Assembly: GCA_902776455.1 (NCBI GenBank)
Contig: CACYQI010000068.1
Location: 1-40,402 of the forward strand
DNA length: 40,402 nt
Reading direction: 5' to 3'
Source: an uncultured Bacteroidales bacterium
GTDB taxonomy: Bacteria; Bacteroidota; Bacteroidia; Bacteroidales; Bacteroidaceae
Shown here: positions 32,269 to 39,324 of the stretch, piece after piece
Numbering within the stretch: the stretch's first letter is position 1
Layout: each line of letters begins with the position of its first letter
Translations under genes and position numbers: made by a program
Notes under the pieces: generated by a model
The model's database searches: none
The model's input: the letters and a program-made list of their open reading frames with translations, nothing else
What the model was told of the DNA's origin: nothing

Positions 32269-34314
32269 CTATTCTTTCTCCCTGGGGAAGGCTGAGATGC
32301 GGAGCCTTGCGGCACCCATCGGGACGAGCGTGATGGGTGTTGTCTCGGCGGCGCGGGGGGCGTACTTGGTGGGGAGGAAGTCGGTCATGCCCGTGGCGTC
32401 GAAGCCCCAAGAGGGTATCTGTCGGCCGACGGCGGTGAACTCCAGGGGGTTGCCCTCCAGCGTGAAGGGCTGGTCGTTGGCAGGCCAGGCCTTGCGGCAG
32501 ACGTTGAAGCCGACGGGAAGGTTCTCTTCATCGACCACGAGTCCGTAGTTCCAGTCGCTCTTTGCCCGCAGTACGTAGCAGGGCCAGAGCGAGGCATCGA
32601 CGCCTTGCTGCCAGTGGGAGTCGTCCTGCACGAACTCCGGGTCGCGGCTGTCGTGCTGCTCGTATTCCTCGTCGATCTTGAGCGAGAGGGTGAGCGGTCC
32701 GTAGCTGACGCTGACGCTCGACTTGTTCTGCTGCCAGACAGTTGAGCGCACCTTCATGGGCAGGGTGAGCAGTACGGTGTCGCCCTCCTTCCATTGCCGG
32801 CTGATGCAGACGTAGCGGCTGCCCGCGTTCTTGAAGGTGCGCGTCGTTCCCTCCACATCGACCGTGGCGTTCTCGGCCCAGGCGGGGATGCGCAGGTAGA
32901 GGGGGAACGTCACCTCCTGCTCGGGATGGAGGGTGAGGCGGATGGTCTCGTCGAAGGGATAGTCGGTGGTTTCGTCCATCCTGATGCCGACGCCGTCGCC
33001 CACGAGGGCTGTCGTCTCGTTGGCCGCATAGAGCATAGTGGCCAGTCCGCCGTCGGGGGTGGCCATGACGAGGTGTTCGGCAAAGTAGGGCCATCCCATG
33101 CCGTGGTTGTGCTGGCAGCAGCGGGAGCTGAAGGGACTCATGCTGAGCATGCCTCGCAGACTGTTGTCGATGCTGGGCGCATGGTTCTTCTCGTCGCTGA
33201 TGGCCATGTTGGCCGAAGTGATGTAGCGCAGGGAGCGCATGTCGGGCATGAGTGCAGCGGGGAGCGAATTGAAGGCCACATTCTCGCAATGGTCAGCCCA
33301 GAAGATGTCGCCCGTGATGCCCATGAGAATCTCGTCGCTTGCCATCTGTTCGACGATGGCACAGGTCTCGGCCCCGTTCCGCGGGTCGTAGTAGCCGTTG
33401 CGGGCGTTCTCGTCGGCAGCATACATGCCGCCCGGCATCTGTCCGAAGCGGCGGCGCATCTCGTCGAAGGCACGGTAGGTGGCCTGGAGCATGTCCTCCT
33501 CGCCCGTATATATATAATATGTAGCAGGCTCGCGGAAGCCTTGAGCCACGTTCACCCCGTGGTAGTTGGGCAGGTTGCCCTGCATGGTCCAGTCGGATGT
33601 GGCACGGTGGAGCTTGTCGATGAGCGGCAGGATGGTCTTGTCGCCGTTGCGGTTGTAGAGCCAGATGACGCTCCAGAGGTTGTCTCCGCCGCGCTTGTCC
33701 TGCCATGCACCCTTCAGGAAGATGTCGTCCTTGATGCCCAGCTCCCACTTGAAGTGGCGGCTGAGGGCGTTCAGGACGCGTGCCGAACCGGTGGCTTCGT
33801 AGTAGGTCTGTAGTGCCCAGAGCATAGGCATCTTGGCCCAGAGGTCAGGGCTGGAGCCGTCGTATCCGTCGGGGCCGAGCCGTCCGTTCGAGGCCTGATT
33901 GTTGAGCACCGCTTTTATCCAAGTGTCCACCTCGCGCTTCATGTCGGCATCGTCCAGGATGAAAGCCAGACTGCTGTAGCCTCTTATCCAGTAGGGCACT
34001 TCCTCCCATCCGTGGTCGCCCTGCCCGGAAAGCCACTGATTGCCAGTCTTGTCGAGCCAAGCGCTGACCGTTCCGAGCTGTCCGTTCAGGCCGTCGCGTT
34101 GCAGTTCGAGGTATTTGCGGAGCCATCCCTTGGGTTGCACCTTGCCGACAGGCAGCTTCAGGAGCGGCACTTGCTGCAGAGGTTCGCGGAAAGTGGTGTA
34201 GTTGGCGTGCGTCGCCTCGCTGCCGGGGCGTTCCACGATGCTGAAAGAAGTCTGTGCCTGACTGCACAAACTGAGGAGAAAGACTCCTACGAAGCAGGAA
34301 AACAATCTGTTCAT
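32269..34314 (-). CDS. Secreted GH127 (DUF1680) glycosidase, probable beta-L-arabinofuranosidase
   Basis: A 681-residue exported enzyme starting MNRLFSCFVGVFLLSLCSQA (signal peptide about 1-21). The start is set by the signal peptide; the open frame upstream is repeat element D. The (alpha/alpha)6 barrel shows GHGWEEVPYWIRGYSSLAF-like family segments. The zinc-cysteine centre known from GH127 is present as E316 and C318 in GAETCAIVEQM and C399/C400 in SSRCCQHNHGMGW. E302 in AADENARNG is a candidate acid/base. GH127 enzymes use a zinc-bound cysteine as nucleophile on beta-L-arabinofuranosides; GH146 is a close relative and cannot be excluded. A beta-sandwich C-terminal part follows (about 470-681). 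Confidence 0.9.
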   Translation of the reverse strand: MNRLFSCFVGVFLLSLCSQAQTSFSIVERPGSEATHANYTTFREPLQQVPLLKLPVGKVQPKGWLRKYLELQRDGLNGQLGTVSAWLDKTGNQWLSGQGDHGWEEVPYWIRGYSSLAFILDDADMKREVDTWIKAVLNNQASNGRLGPDGYDGSSPDLWAKMPMLWALQTYYEATGSARVLNALSRHFKWELGIKDDIFLKGAWQDKRGGDNLWSVIWLYNRNGDKTILPLIDKLHRATSDWTMQGNLPNYHGVNVAQGFREPATYYIYTGEEDMLQATYRAFDEMRRRFGQMPGGMYAADENARNGYYDPRNGAETCAIVEQMASDEILMGITGDIFWADHCENVAFNSLPAALMPDMRSLRYITSANMAISDEKNHAPSIDNSLRGMLSMSPFSSRCCQHNHGMGWPYFAEHLVMATPDGGLATMLYAANETTALVGDGVGIRMDETTDYPFDETIRLTLHPEQEVTFPLYLRIPAWAENATVDVEGTTRTFKNAGSRYVCISRQWKEGDTVLLTLPMKVRSTVWQQNKSSVSVSYGPLTLSLKIDEEYEQHDSRDPEFVQDDSHWQQGVDASLWPCYVLRAKSDWNYGLVVDEENLPVGFNVCRKAWPANDQPFTLEGNPLEFTAVGRQIPSWGFDATGMTDFLPTKYAPRAAETTPITLVPMGAARLRISAFPREKE

Positions 34315-34331
34315 GTTGTTTAGGATTTTAC

Positions 34332-34521
34332 TTAAGTTTCGGGAGTTATAAGATGAAGTTAAATAGGGAGTTATGCGCTTCGCGCAGGAAGTAAAGCCAT
34401 CGAGCCAAGGCTGGACGATAGCTCTGGATGCTGTCTGCCTGTATGGTATTGTCCATTTTAACTCCCACGAGCAAAGCGAGTTTACTTCCATTTTACTTCC
34501 ATTTTACTTCCGAAACTTCAG
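34332..34521 (-). repeat. Leader-type repeat element, copy D (before the GH127 gene)
   Basis: In the direction of the GH127 gene it runs from CTGAAGTTTCGGAAGTAAAA to ATAACTCCCGAAACTTAAG, ending 17 bases before the start codon. It includes a TGCGC-TTCG-GCGCA-type hairpin. It fills nearly the whole gap between the GH127 gene and the upstream co-directional gene. Confidence 0.75.
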
Positions 34522-34525
34522 GAGT

Positions 34526-35233
34526 TTATTTTAGAAGAATCTTTTTGCCATTGGTGATGACGATGCCCTTATGGCTGTCGTGGTTGGAGAGACGCTGTCC
34601 CAGCAGGTTATAGACCGTGTTGTCGGCCGGGTCGGAGGCAGCGGAGGAGTTCAGGTCGGTGTGGAGCGGGTCGTAGGTCACGCTGAGTCCGAAGTCGATG
34701 TGTCCGCCTCCGGCACCTTGCTGCAAAGAGACACAGAGCACATTGTCGCCTTCGGCAAGGAGCTTCTTGCGTACGTTGGGCAGGCGGAAAGTGGCGTAGT
34801 TTTCGTCGTTCCAGCCTTTGGCGGAGACGAGGCGTGTGCCGTTGAGCCAGAAGACCGGGTTCTCGTCGTAGCTGTACGTCAGGTTGACCGTGCCGACTTC
34901 TATCTTCAGCAAGTCGTCCGGCGTGAGCGTGAAGTGTCGGCGGATAAGGATGGGGTGGACCGTGCTCTGCCATTGGGTGACGAGGAACTTGTTGGCGTCG
35001 ATGCTGAACGGCCCTCTTCCCTCGCGCCAATAGCTCTCGTCCTCGTCGAGGGAATACCACTTGGCCTTGTCGGCCAGCGCGATGTCGGCGTTGTAATTCA
35101 GTTCGTAGAAGAGGCATGGCCAACTGCCTTCGCCGCTGTCCACCGTGTCGAGGATGTACTCAGTCACCGTTTCGGCAGCCATCATCGTCGTAGCAGAAAG
35201 CAGGAGAAATGGTAGGAAAATACGCTTAAACAT
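34526..35233 (-). CDS. Secreted jelly-roll (galactose-binding-like) domain protein
   Basis: A 235-residue exported protein starting MFKRIFLPFLLLSATTMMAA (signal peptide about 1-19). The mature part reads as a single beta-sandwich of the kind usually found at the end of large Bacteroidetes glycan-active proteins: SYWREGRGPFSIDANKFLVT, STVHPILIRRHFTL, NPVFWLNGTRL, GDNVLCVSLQ and GGGHIDFGLSV. A short C-terminal tail YNLLGQRLSNHDSHKGIVIT followed by NGKKILLK resembles the tails of other secreted Prevotella proteins. As a stand-alone unit it could be a glycan-binding protein; no catalytic site is visible. A good promoter lies 25 bases upstream, so it probably leads the GH127-dipeptidase group. Confidence 0.75.
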   Translation of the reverse strand: MFKRIFLPFLLLSATTMMAAETVTEYILDTVDSGEGSWPCLFYELNYNADIALADKAKWYSLDEDESYWREGRGPFSIDANKFLVTQWQSTVHPILIRRHFTLTPDDLLKIEVGTVNLTYSYDENPVFWLNGTRLVSAKGWNDENYATFRLPNVRKKLLAEGDNVLCVSLQQGAGGGHIDFGLSVTYDPLHTDLNSSAASDPADNTVYNLLGQRLSNHDSHKGIVITNGKKILLK

Positions 35234-35257
35234 AGCTTTTTCGTTGGTTATTGCGTG

Positions 35258-35288
35258 CAAAGTTAAGAAAAATAATTGAGATAAGAAA
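35258..35288 (-). promoter_or_regulatory. Promoter of the jelly-roll protein gene
   Basis: On the minus strand TTTC (complement of 35285-35288), 19 bases, TAACTTTG (complement of 35258-35265), 25 bases before the start codon. Confidence 0.65.
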
Positions 35289-35317
35289 CCTTTGCCCCAG
35301 CTTTTGTGCAAAAACGC

Positions 35318-36030
35318 CCCGTGGAGGGTCGGGCGATACTCCGTGGAGTGTGAGCCGATTCTCCGTGGAGAGTAAGCCGATTCTCCGTGGAGTGTAAGCC
35401 GATGCTCCGTGGAGTGTTGGACGATTCTCCGTGGAGTGAAAAATTCTACGGAGCCAAGGAGCCAAAGGAGAAGGCTTCCGTCCGTGGCCGTGCGAGCGGA
35501 TTTGCAATCCGCTCGCATCGGATAGAGGGATTTGCAATCCCACCATTCTTATATCGCATTGCAAATGCTAATACTCCTTCCTGTCGGATTACAAATCCGC
35601 CAGAACGGGATGCTCAGGCGGCAAGAGGCTCCATGTACTCCATATCCTCCGTAGAATAAAAATCTCTACGGAGCCAAGGAGCCTATGGAGAAGGGCAAAG
35701 GGTTTTACCCCACCCCTAACTCCTCCAAAGCCTCTCCTAAATCCTCCCCTAAAGGGAAGGACTTCTTGCGGCAAGTGCAACGCAAGTAACACAGTCCCCA
35801 CCCCTAACCCCTCCCCTTCGAGGGGAGGGGAACCGCGGCCAAGCTTCCTTCCCCCTCCCCTTAGATGGGAGGGGAACCGCGGCCAAGCTTCCTTTCCCCT
35901 CCCCTTGAAGGGGAGGGGTTGGGGGTGGGGTCTCGGTCTGAGGAGCCTATGGAGAAGGCTTCTGTCCGCGGCCGTTCGAGCGGATTTGCAATCCGCTCGC
36001 ATCGGATAGAGGGATTTGCAATCCCGCAAG
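35318..36030. repeat. Large repeat field between the GH127 group and rpmB
   Basis: 35318-35440: 22-bp-period array with CTCCGTGGAG palindromes. 35440-35612: CTACGGAGCCAAGGAGCC followed by hairpins GAGCGGATTTGCAATCCGCT, GGGATTTGCAATCCC and GGCGGATTTGTAATCCGAC. 35625-35700: a second partial unit. 35705-35930: four or five G-rich palindromes. 35940-36028: a third GATTTGCAATC unit. Long open frames here are repeat translations and not genes. Confidence 0.8.
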
Positions 36031-36049
36031 GAGTTCATCGTATTTATTG

Positions 36050-36265
36050 CAGTTCCGAGGTGAAGCACCGAAGGTGCGAAAGACCACAGACGGGGGTGGA
36101 ACCCCCGGGACTGGGACATCAACAAAACAAAACCCTGAAAGGGTGACAGAAAAAGCCTATGCCTCTGTCGCTCCGTCGGTGCTTCTTTCGTTGTCGCATC
36201 ATAACCGGAGGCTTGTGCTCCCGTCTGTGGTCTGTCGTCTCTTCGAGACTCAAGGAAGCCTCCGA
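36050..36265. repeat. Palindrome-rich element with GCACCGAAGGTGC (copy 2)
   Basis: Related to 27955-28190 in the opposite orientation: GAAGCACCGAAGGTGCG at one end, ACGGGGGTGGAACCCCCG, CCCTGAAAGGGTGACAGA, and CTCTTCGAGACTC at the other end. Confidence 0.6.
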
Positions 36266-36332
36266 TATGCCGCACTTTTCGACCCCTAAGTGCAAAAAAC
36301 ACATAAATTTATAAGAAAAAAGGCGAAAAATG

Positions 36333-36363
36333 CTTGGAGGAATGAAAAAATGTCGTACCTTTG
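36333..36363 (+). promoter_or_regulatory. Promoter of the rpmB-rpmG cluster
   Basis: TACCTTTG at 36356-36363 with a weaker -33 element CTTG at 36333-36336 (19-base spacing), about 55 bases before rpmB. Confidence 0.65.
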
Positions 36364-36418
36364 CAGCCGGTTTGGAAAGAGTCGTCTATTGAAATAGACT
36401 AAAAAGGAAAGATTAGAA

Positions 36419-36679
36419 ATGTCTAAGATTTGTCAAATTACCGGTAAGAAGGCCATGATTGGCAACAACGTGTCGCACTCCAAGCGTCGCACGAAGAGGA
36501 GTTTTGACGTGAACCTGTTCACCAAGAAGTTCTACTATGTAGAAGAGGACTGCTGGATCAGTCTGAGCATCAGCGCTTCCGGTTTGCGCTACATCAACAA
36601 GGTTGGCCTCGACGCCGCACTCAAGAACGCTGTGGCAAAGGGGTATTGTGATTGGAAGAACATTCGTGTAATAGGCTAA
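36419..36679 (+). CDS. rpmB: 50S ribosomal protein L28
   Basis: An 86-residue large-subunit protein. It starts [20 protein letters not shown] and has [20 protein letters not shown] and a C-terminal [17 protein letters not shown], as in bacteroidete L28. It is the first gene of a cluster with rpmG and a DUF4295 gene, transcribed from the promoter at 36333. Length is normal for the phylum. Confidence 0.97.
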   Translation: MSKICQITGKKAMIGNNVSHSKRRTKRSFDVNLFTKKFYYVEEDCWISLSISASGLRYINKVGLDAALKNAVAKGYCDWKNIRVIG

Positions 36680-36786
36680 ACAATTAAAGATTTAAGGATT
36701 TGAGGATTTGAGGATTTGAGGATTTGCACCTCGCGTCTCCCCTATAATCATTAAATCAAAAATCATTAAATCAAAAAATCTAAGTT
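36680..36786. repeat. Duplicated spacer with AGGATTTG tandem repeats (first copy)
   Basis: The gap between rpmB and rpmG holds four AGGATTTG-type repeats, then CTCGCGTCTCCCCTATAATC and AATCATTAAATC elements. The gap at 36976-37075 is a close duplicate, including AAATCTAAGTTATGGCAAAG across the next start codon. Confidence 0.7.
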
Positions 36787-36975
36787 ATGGCAAAGAAAGT
36801 TAAAGGCAACAGAATCCAGGTGATTCTGGAGTGCACAGAGATGAAGCAGAGCGGTCTGCCCGGCACATCCCGCTACATCACCACGAAGAACAGGAAGAAC
36901 ACTCCCGAGCGTCTCGAGCTTAAGAAGTACAACCCCATTCTGAAGAGAATGACTGTTCACAAGGAAATCAAGTAA
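36787..36975 (+). CDS. rpmG: 50S ribosomal protein L33
   Basis: A 62-residue ribosomal protein, starting [20 protein letters not shown] with the family pattern [23 protein letters not shown]. Only one cysteine is present (C16), so it is the zinc-independent (C-minus) form. It is the second gene of the rpmB cluster. Confidence 0.96.
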   Translation: MAKKVKGNRIQVILECTEMKQSGLPGTSRYITTKNRKNTPERLELKKYNPILKRMTVHKEIK

Positions 36976-37075
36976 TTGAACGATTTGAGGATTTGAGGAT
37001 TTTGAGGATTCGCATCTCTCGCGTCTTCCCTATAATCATTAAAATCAAAAATCATTAAATCATAAAATCTAAGTT
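36976..37075. repeat. Duplicated spacer with AGGATTTG tandem repeats (second copy)
   Basis: Same order of elements as 36680-36786 with three AGGATTTG-type repeats, preceding the DUF4295 gene. Confidence 0.7.
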
Positions 37076-37234
37076 ATGGCAAAGAAAACAGTCGCAACCC
37101 TCCAGACGGGTAAAACCGATGGCCGCTCTTACACCAAGGTCATCAAAATGGTAAAGAACCCTCAGACCGGTTCCTACTCTTTCGATGAGCAAATGGTTCC
37201 CAACGAGGCCGTTAAGGATTTCTTCAAGAACTAA
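37076..37234 (+). CDS. DUF4295 small basic protein
   Basis: A 52-residue basic protein, MAKKTVATLQTGKTDGRSYT followed by KVIKMVKNPQTGSYSFDEQM and VPNEAVKDFFKN. This matches the DUF4295 family that follows rpmG in most Bacteroidetes and is thought to be ribosome-associated because of this constant context. In many relatives ftsY comes next; here a terminator and an M16 peptidase gene follow instead. Confidence 0.92.
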   Translation: MAKKTVATLQTGKTDGRSYTKVIKMVKNPQTGSYSFDEQMVPNEAVKDFFKN

Positions 37235-37260
37235 AATAAAGTTAATACTATGTTTGTGAG

Positions 37261-37299
37261 AGGCGGGAGGCTCGTAAAAAGGCATCCCGCCTCTTTTTG
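37261..37299 (+). terminator. Terminator of the rpmB cluster
   Basis: AGGCGGGA (37261-37268) pairs with TCCCGCCT (37285-37292), followed by CTTTTTGT. Confidence 0.8.
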
Positions 37300-37304
37300 T
37301 ACAA

Positions 37305-38561
37305 ATGATGAAGGCTGCTCCCCCGTCTTTCTCCACCCACACGCTGCCCCAGGGACTGCGCATCGTCTGCGCTCCGGGGCGGACGGACGTCGTCTATCTC
37401 GGCATCGCCGTTGATGCCGGCACGCGCCACGAAATGCCGTCGGAGAGCGGGATGGCGCACTTCACCGAGCACATGTCGTTCAAGGGGACGCGTCGGCGCA
37501 CGGCGCGGCAGGTCATCACTTGCATGGAAAGCGTCGGGGGAGACCTCAACGCCTTCACCGGCAAAGAGGAGACCATCTACTACTGCACTTGCCTCCAGCA
37601 GCACGTCCCGCGCGCCATCGACCTCCTCCTCGACATAGCCCTCGCCAGCACCTATCCCGACGAAGAGATGCACCGCGAGGCCGAAGTGGTCATCGACGAG
37701 ATAGAGAGCTACCTCGACCAGCCTTCGGAACTCATCTACGACGAGTTCGAGAGCCTGATGTTCCCGGAGCATCCCCTGGGGCGCAACATCCTGGGCGACG
37801 CCGACACGCTCCGCACGTTCCGTTCCGCCGACATGCAACGCTTCGCGCAGCGGCTCTACCACCCCGAGCGTATGGTGCTCTACGTGCTTGGCAACGTGGA
37901 CCCCGAGAAGGTGCTCCGCGAGGTGGAGAAAAACGCTCCGTGGAGCATCGGCCGATGCAACGTGGAGGAAAGGCCGATGCAACGTGGAGGAAAAGCCGAT
38001 GCTCCACGGAGCGTAGGAACCATCACCCGCAAGAGGGACACTCACCAGGCGCACGTCATCATCGGGGCACAAGCCTTCGGGGGCAACGACCCGCGCCATC
38101 TGCACATGCATTTCCTCAGCAACCTGCTGGGCGGACCTGCCATGAGCAGCCGCCTGAACCTCGCCCTTCGAGAGCGCAACGGACTGGTTTATAGCGTGGA
38201 AAGCAACAATGTGGCCTACACCGATGCAGGACTGTGGACGGTCTATTACGGCTGCGACGCCGCCGACCGCTCGCGCTGCCATCGCCTTGTCCTTCGCGAA
38301 CTGGCCCGCCTCACCGACAGCCCGATGCCACAGCGCACGCTCGATGCCGCCCGCCGGCAGCTCAAAGGGCAGATAGGCATCAGCTACGACAACTTCGAGA
38401 ACGTGGCCATCGGCATGGCCAAACGCTTCCTTCACTACGGCCAGACGCTCTCCCGCCAGCAATTCTTCGAGCGCCTCGATGCCATCACCCCCGACGACCT
38501 CCTCGCTACAGCCAGGGCCGTCTTCTCTCCCGACCGTCTTCTCACCCTCGAATACGTTTGA
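37305..38561 (+). CDS. M16-family zinc peptidase
   Basis: A 418-residue processing-peptidase-like protein. The inverted zinc motif HFTEH is at about 49-53 (GMAHFTEHMSFKGT), with the distal glutamate in EAEVVIDEIESY and the conserved GGDLNAFTGKEETIYY between them. The second, inactive half contains HLHMHFLSNLLGGPAMSSRL and LRERNGLVYSVES. Such proteins act as single-chain or paired peptidases in the cytosol or periplasm; no signal peptide is seen. Residues about 210-239 (NAPWSIGRCNVEERPMQRGG and KADAPRSVGT) are encoded by four units of the 22-bp repeat array and interrupt the link between the two halves without breaking the frame. It starts just after the rpmB-cluster terminator. Confidence 0.9.
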   Translation: MMKAAPPSFSTHTLPQGLRIVCAPGRTDVVYLGIAVDAGTRHEMPSESGMAHFTEHMSFKGTRRRTARQVITCMESVGGDLNAFTGKEETIYYCTCLQQHVPRAIDLLLDIALASTYPDEEMHREAEVVIDEIESYLDQPSELIYDEFESLMFPEHPLGRNILGDADTLRTFRSADMQRFAQRLYHPERMVLYVLGNVDPEKVLREVEKNAPWSIGRCNVEERPMQRGGKADAPRSVGTITRKRDTHQAHVIIGAQAFGGNDPRHLHMHFLSNLLGGPAMSSRLNLALRERNGLVYSVESNNVAYTDAGLWTVYYGCDAADRSRCHRLVLRELARLTDSPMPQRTLDAARRQLKGQIGISYDNFENVAIGMAKRFLHYGQTLSRQQFFERLDAITPDDLLATARAVFSPDRLLTLEYV

Positions 38562-38776
38562 GCCGAAGCCCGCTTTTCACCCTTTTTTTCGTTTTTCCCT
38601 ATTTTTCCCCCACCATTTTGCCATGTGGGCGAAAAAAGTTTTCAACGCACCTTTTTGATATGTTATAATGCGCTGAAAGCCCTGTTATTGCGTGTTTTTG
38701 CACGAGCAACTCACGAGGTGAACCGGAGTTGTTAACAACAAAGAAATGCGCTTAACGAAAAAAAAACGTGAGAATG

Positions 38777-38808
38777 TGTGGGGAATTGTGGGGAAATGTG
38801 TAACTTTG
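38777..38808 (+). promoter_or_regulatory. mraZ promoter with MraZ-type operator repeats
   Basis: The -7 box TAACTTTG is at 38801-38808. Immediately upstream are TGTGGGGAAT (38777-38786) and TGTGGGGAAA (38787-38796), then TGTG: direct repeats with a 10-bp period containing TGGGG. MraZ binds TGGG-type repeats of this spacing in other bacteria, so autoregulation is expected. Confidence 0.65.
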
Positions 38809-38829
38809 CACCGAAAATCATAAAAAGCG

Positions 38830-39276
38830 ATGAGATTTACAGGCAGCATAGACGCCAAGACCGACGAGAAGGGACGTGTTTTCGTGCCCAGCGTCTTCCG
38901 CAAAATCCTGCAGAAGGAGGGCGAGGAAGGCTTTGTGCTCCGTCGCGACCTCTTCGAGCCTTGCCTTGTGCTCTATCCCCGCAGCGTGTGGGACGCACGC
39001 GTCGATGCCATCCGTGCCCGCACCAACCCCTTCGACCGTCAGCAGCAGCGAGGCCTGCGCCTCTTTACTGCCGACGCCGAGAACATCACCCTGGACAGCA
39101 GCGGACGCATGCTCATTCCGCGACGCTTCTTGGAGCACGCCGGAATAAAGAGCGATGTGCGCTTCAACGGCATGGACGACGTCATCGAGATCTGGAGCAA
39201 GCAGGCAGCAGAAGGGCTGCTGGACAACCCCGAAGAGGTGGCAAGCGTCATCGAGGAAATGATGAAGAACCAATGA
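38830..39276 (+). CDS. mraZ: MraZ transcriptional regulator of the division/cell-wall cluster
   Basis: A 148-residue protein with two SpoVT/AbrB-like halves: MRFTGSIDAKTDEKGRVFVP (1-20) and TLDSSGRMLIPRRFLEHAGI (about 95-114), each ending in the DxxGR..(V/I)P loop that contacts DNA. It forms ring-shaped oligomers and controls the division cluster that it leads. The promoter and operator repeats are directly upstream and rsmH follows after 48 bases containing short ATGAGGCCCATAA repeats. Confidence 0.95.
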   Translation: MRFTGSIDAKTDEKGRVFVPSVFRKILQKEGEEGFVLRRDLFEPCLVLYPRSVWDARVDAIRARTNPFDRQQQRGLRLFTADAENITLDSSGRMLIPRRFLEHAGIKSDVRFNGMDDVIEIWSKQAAEGLLDNPEEVASVIEEMMKNQ

Positions 39277-39324
39277 GGCCCATAAGCCCAATAAGCCCCA
39301 TGAGGCCCATAAAATATAATAATA

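Noticed and set aside
35589-36302. Minus-strand open frame of about 237 codons
   Set aside because: It consists wholly of G-rich palindromes, GATTTGCAATC hairpins and the palindrome-rich element; the translation has no protein-like pattern. Open frames at 17308-17901, 27778-28239 and 29947-30382 were rejected for the same reason.
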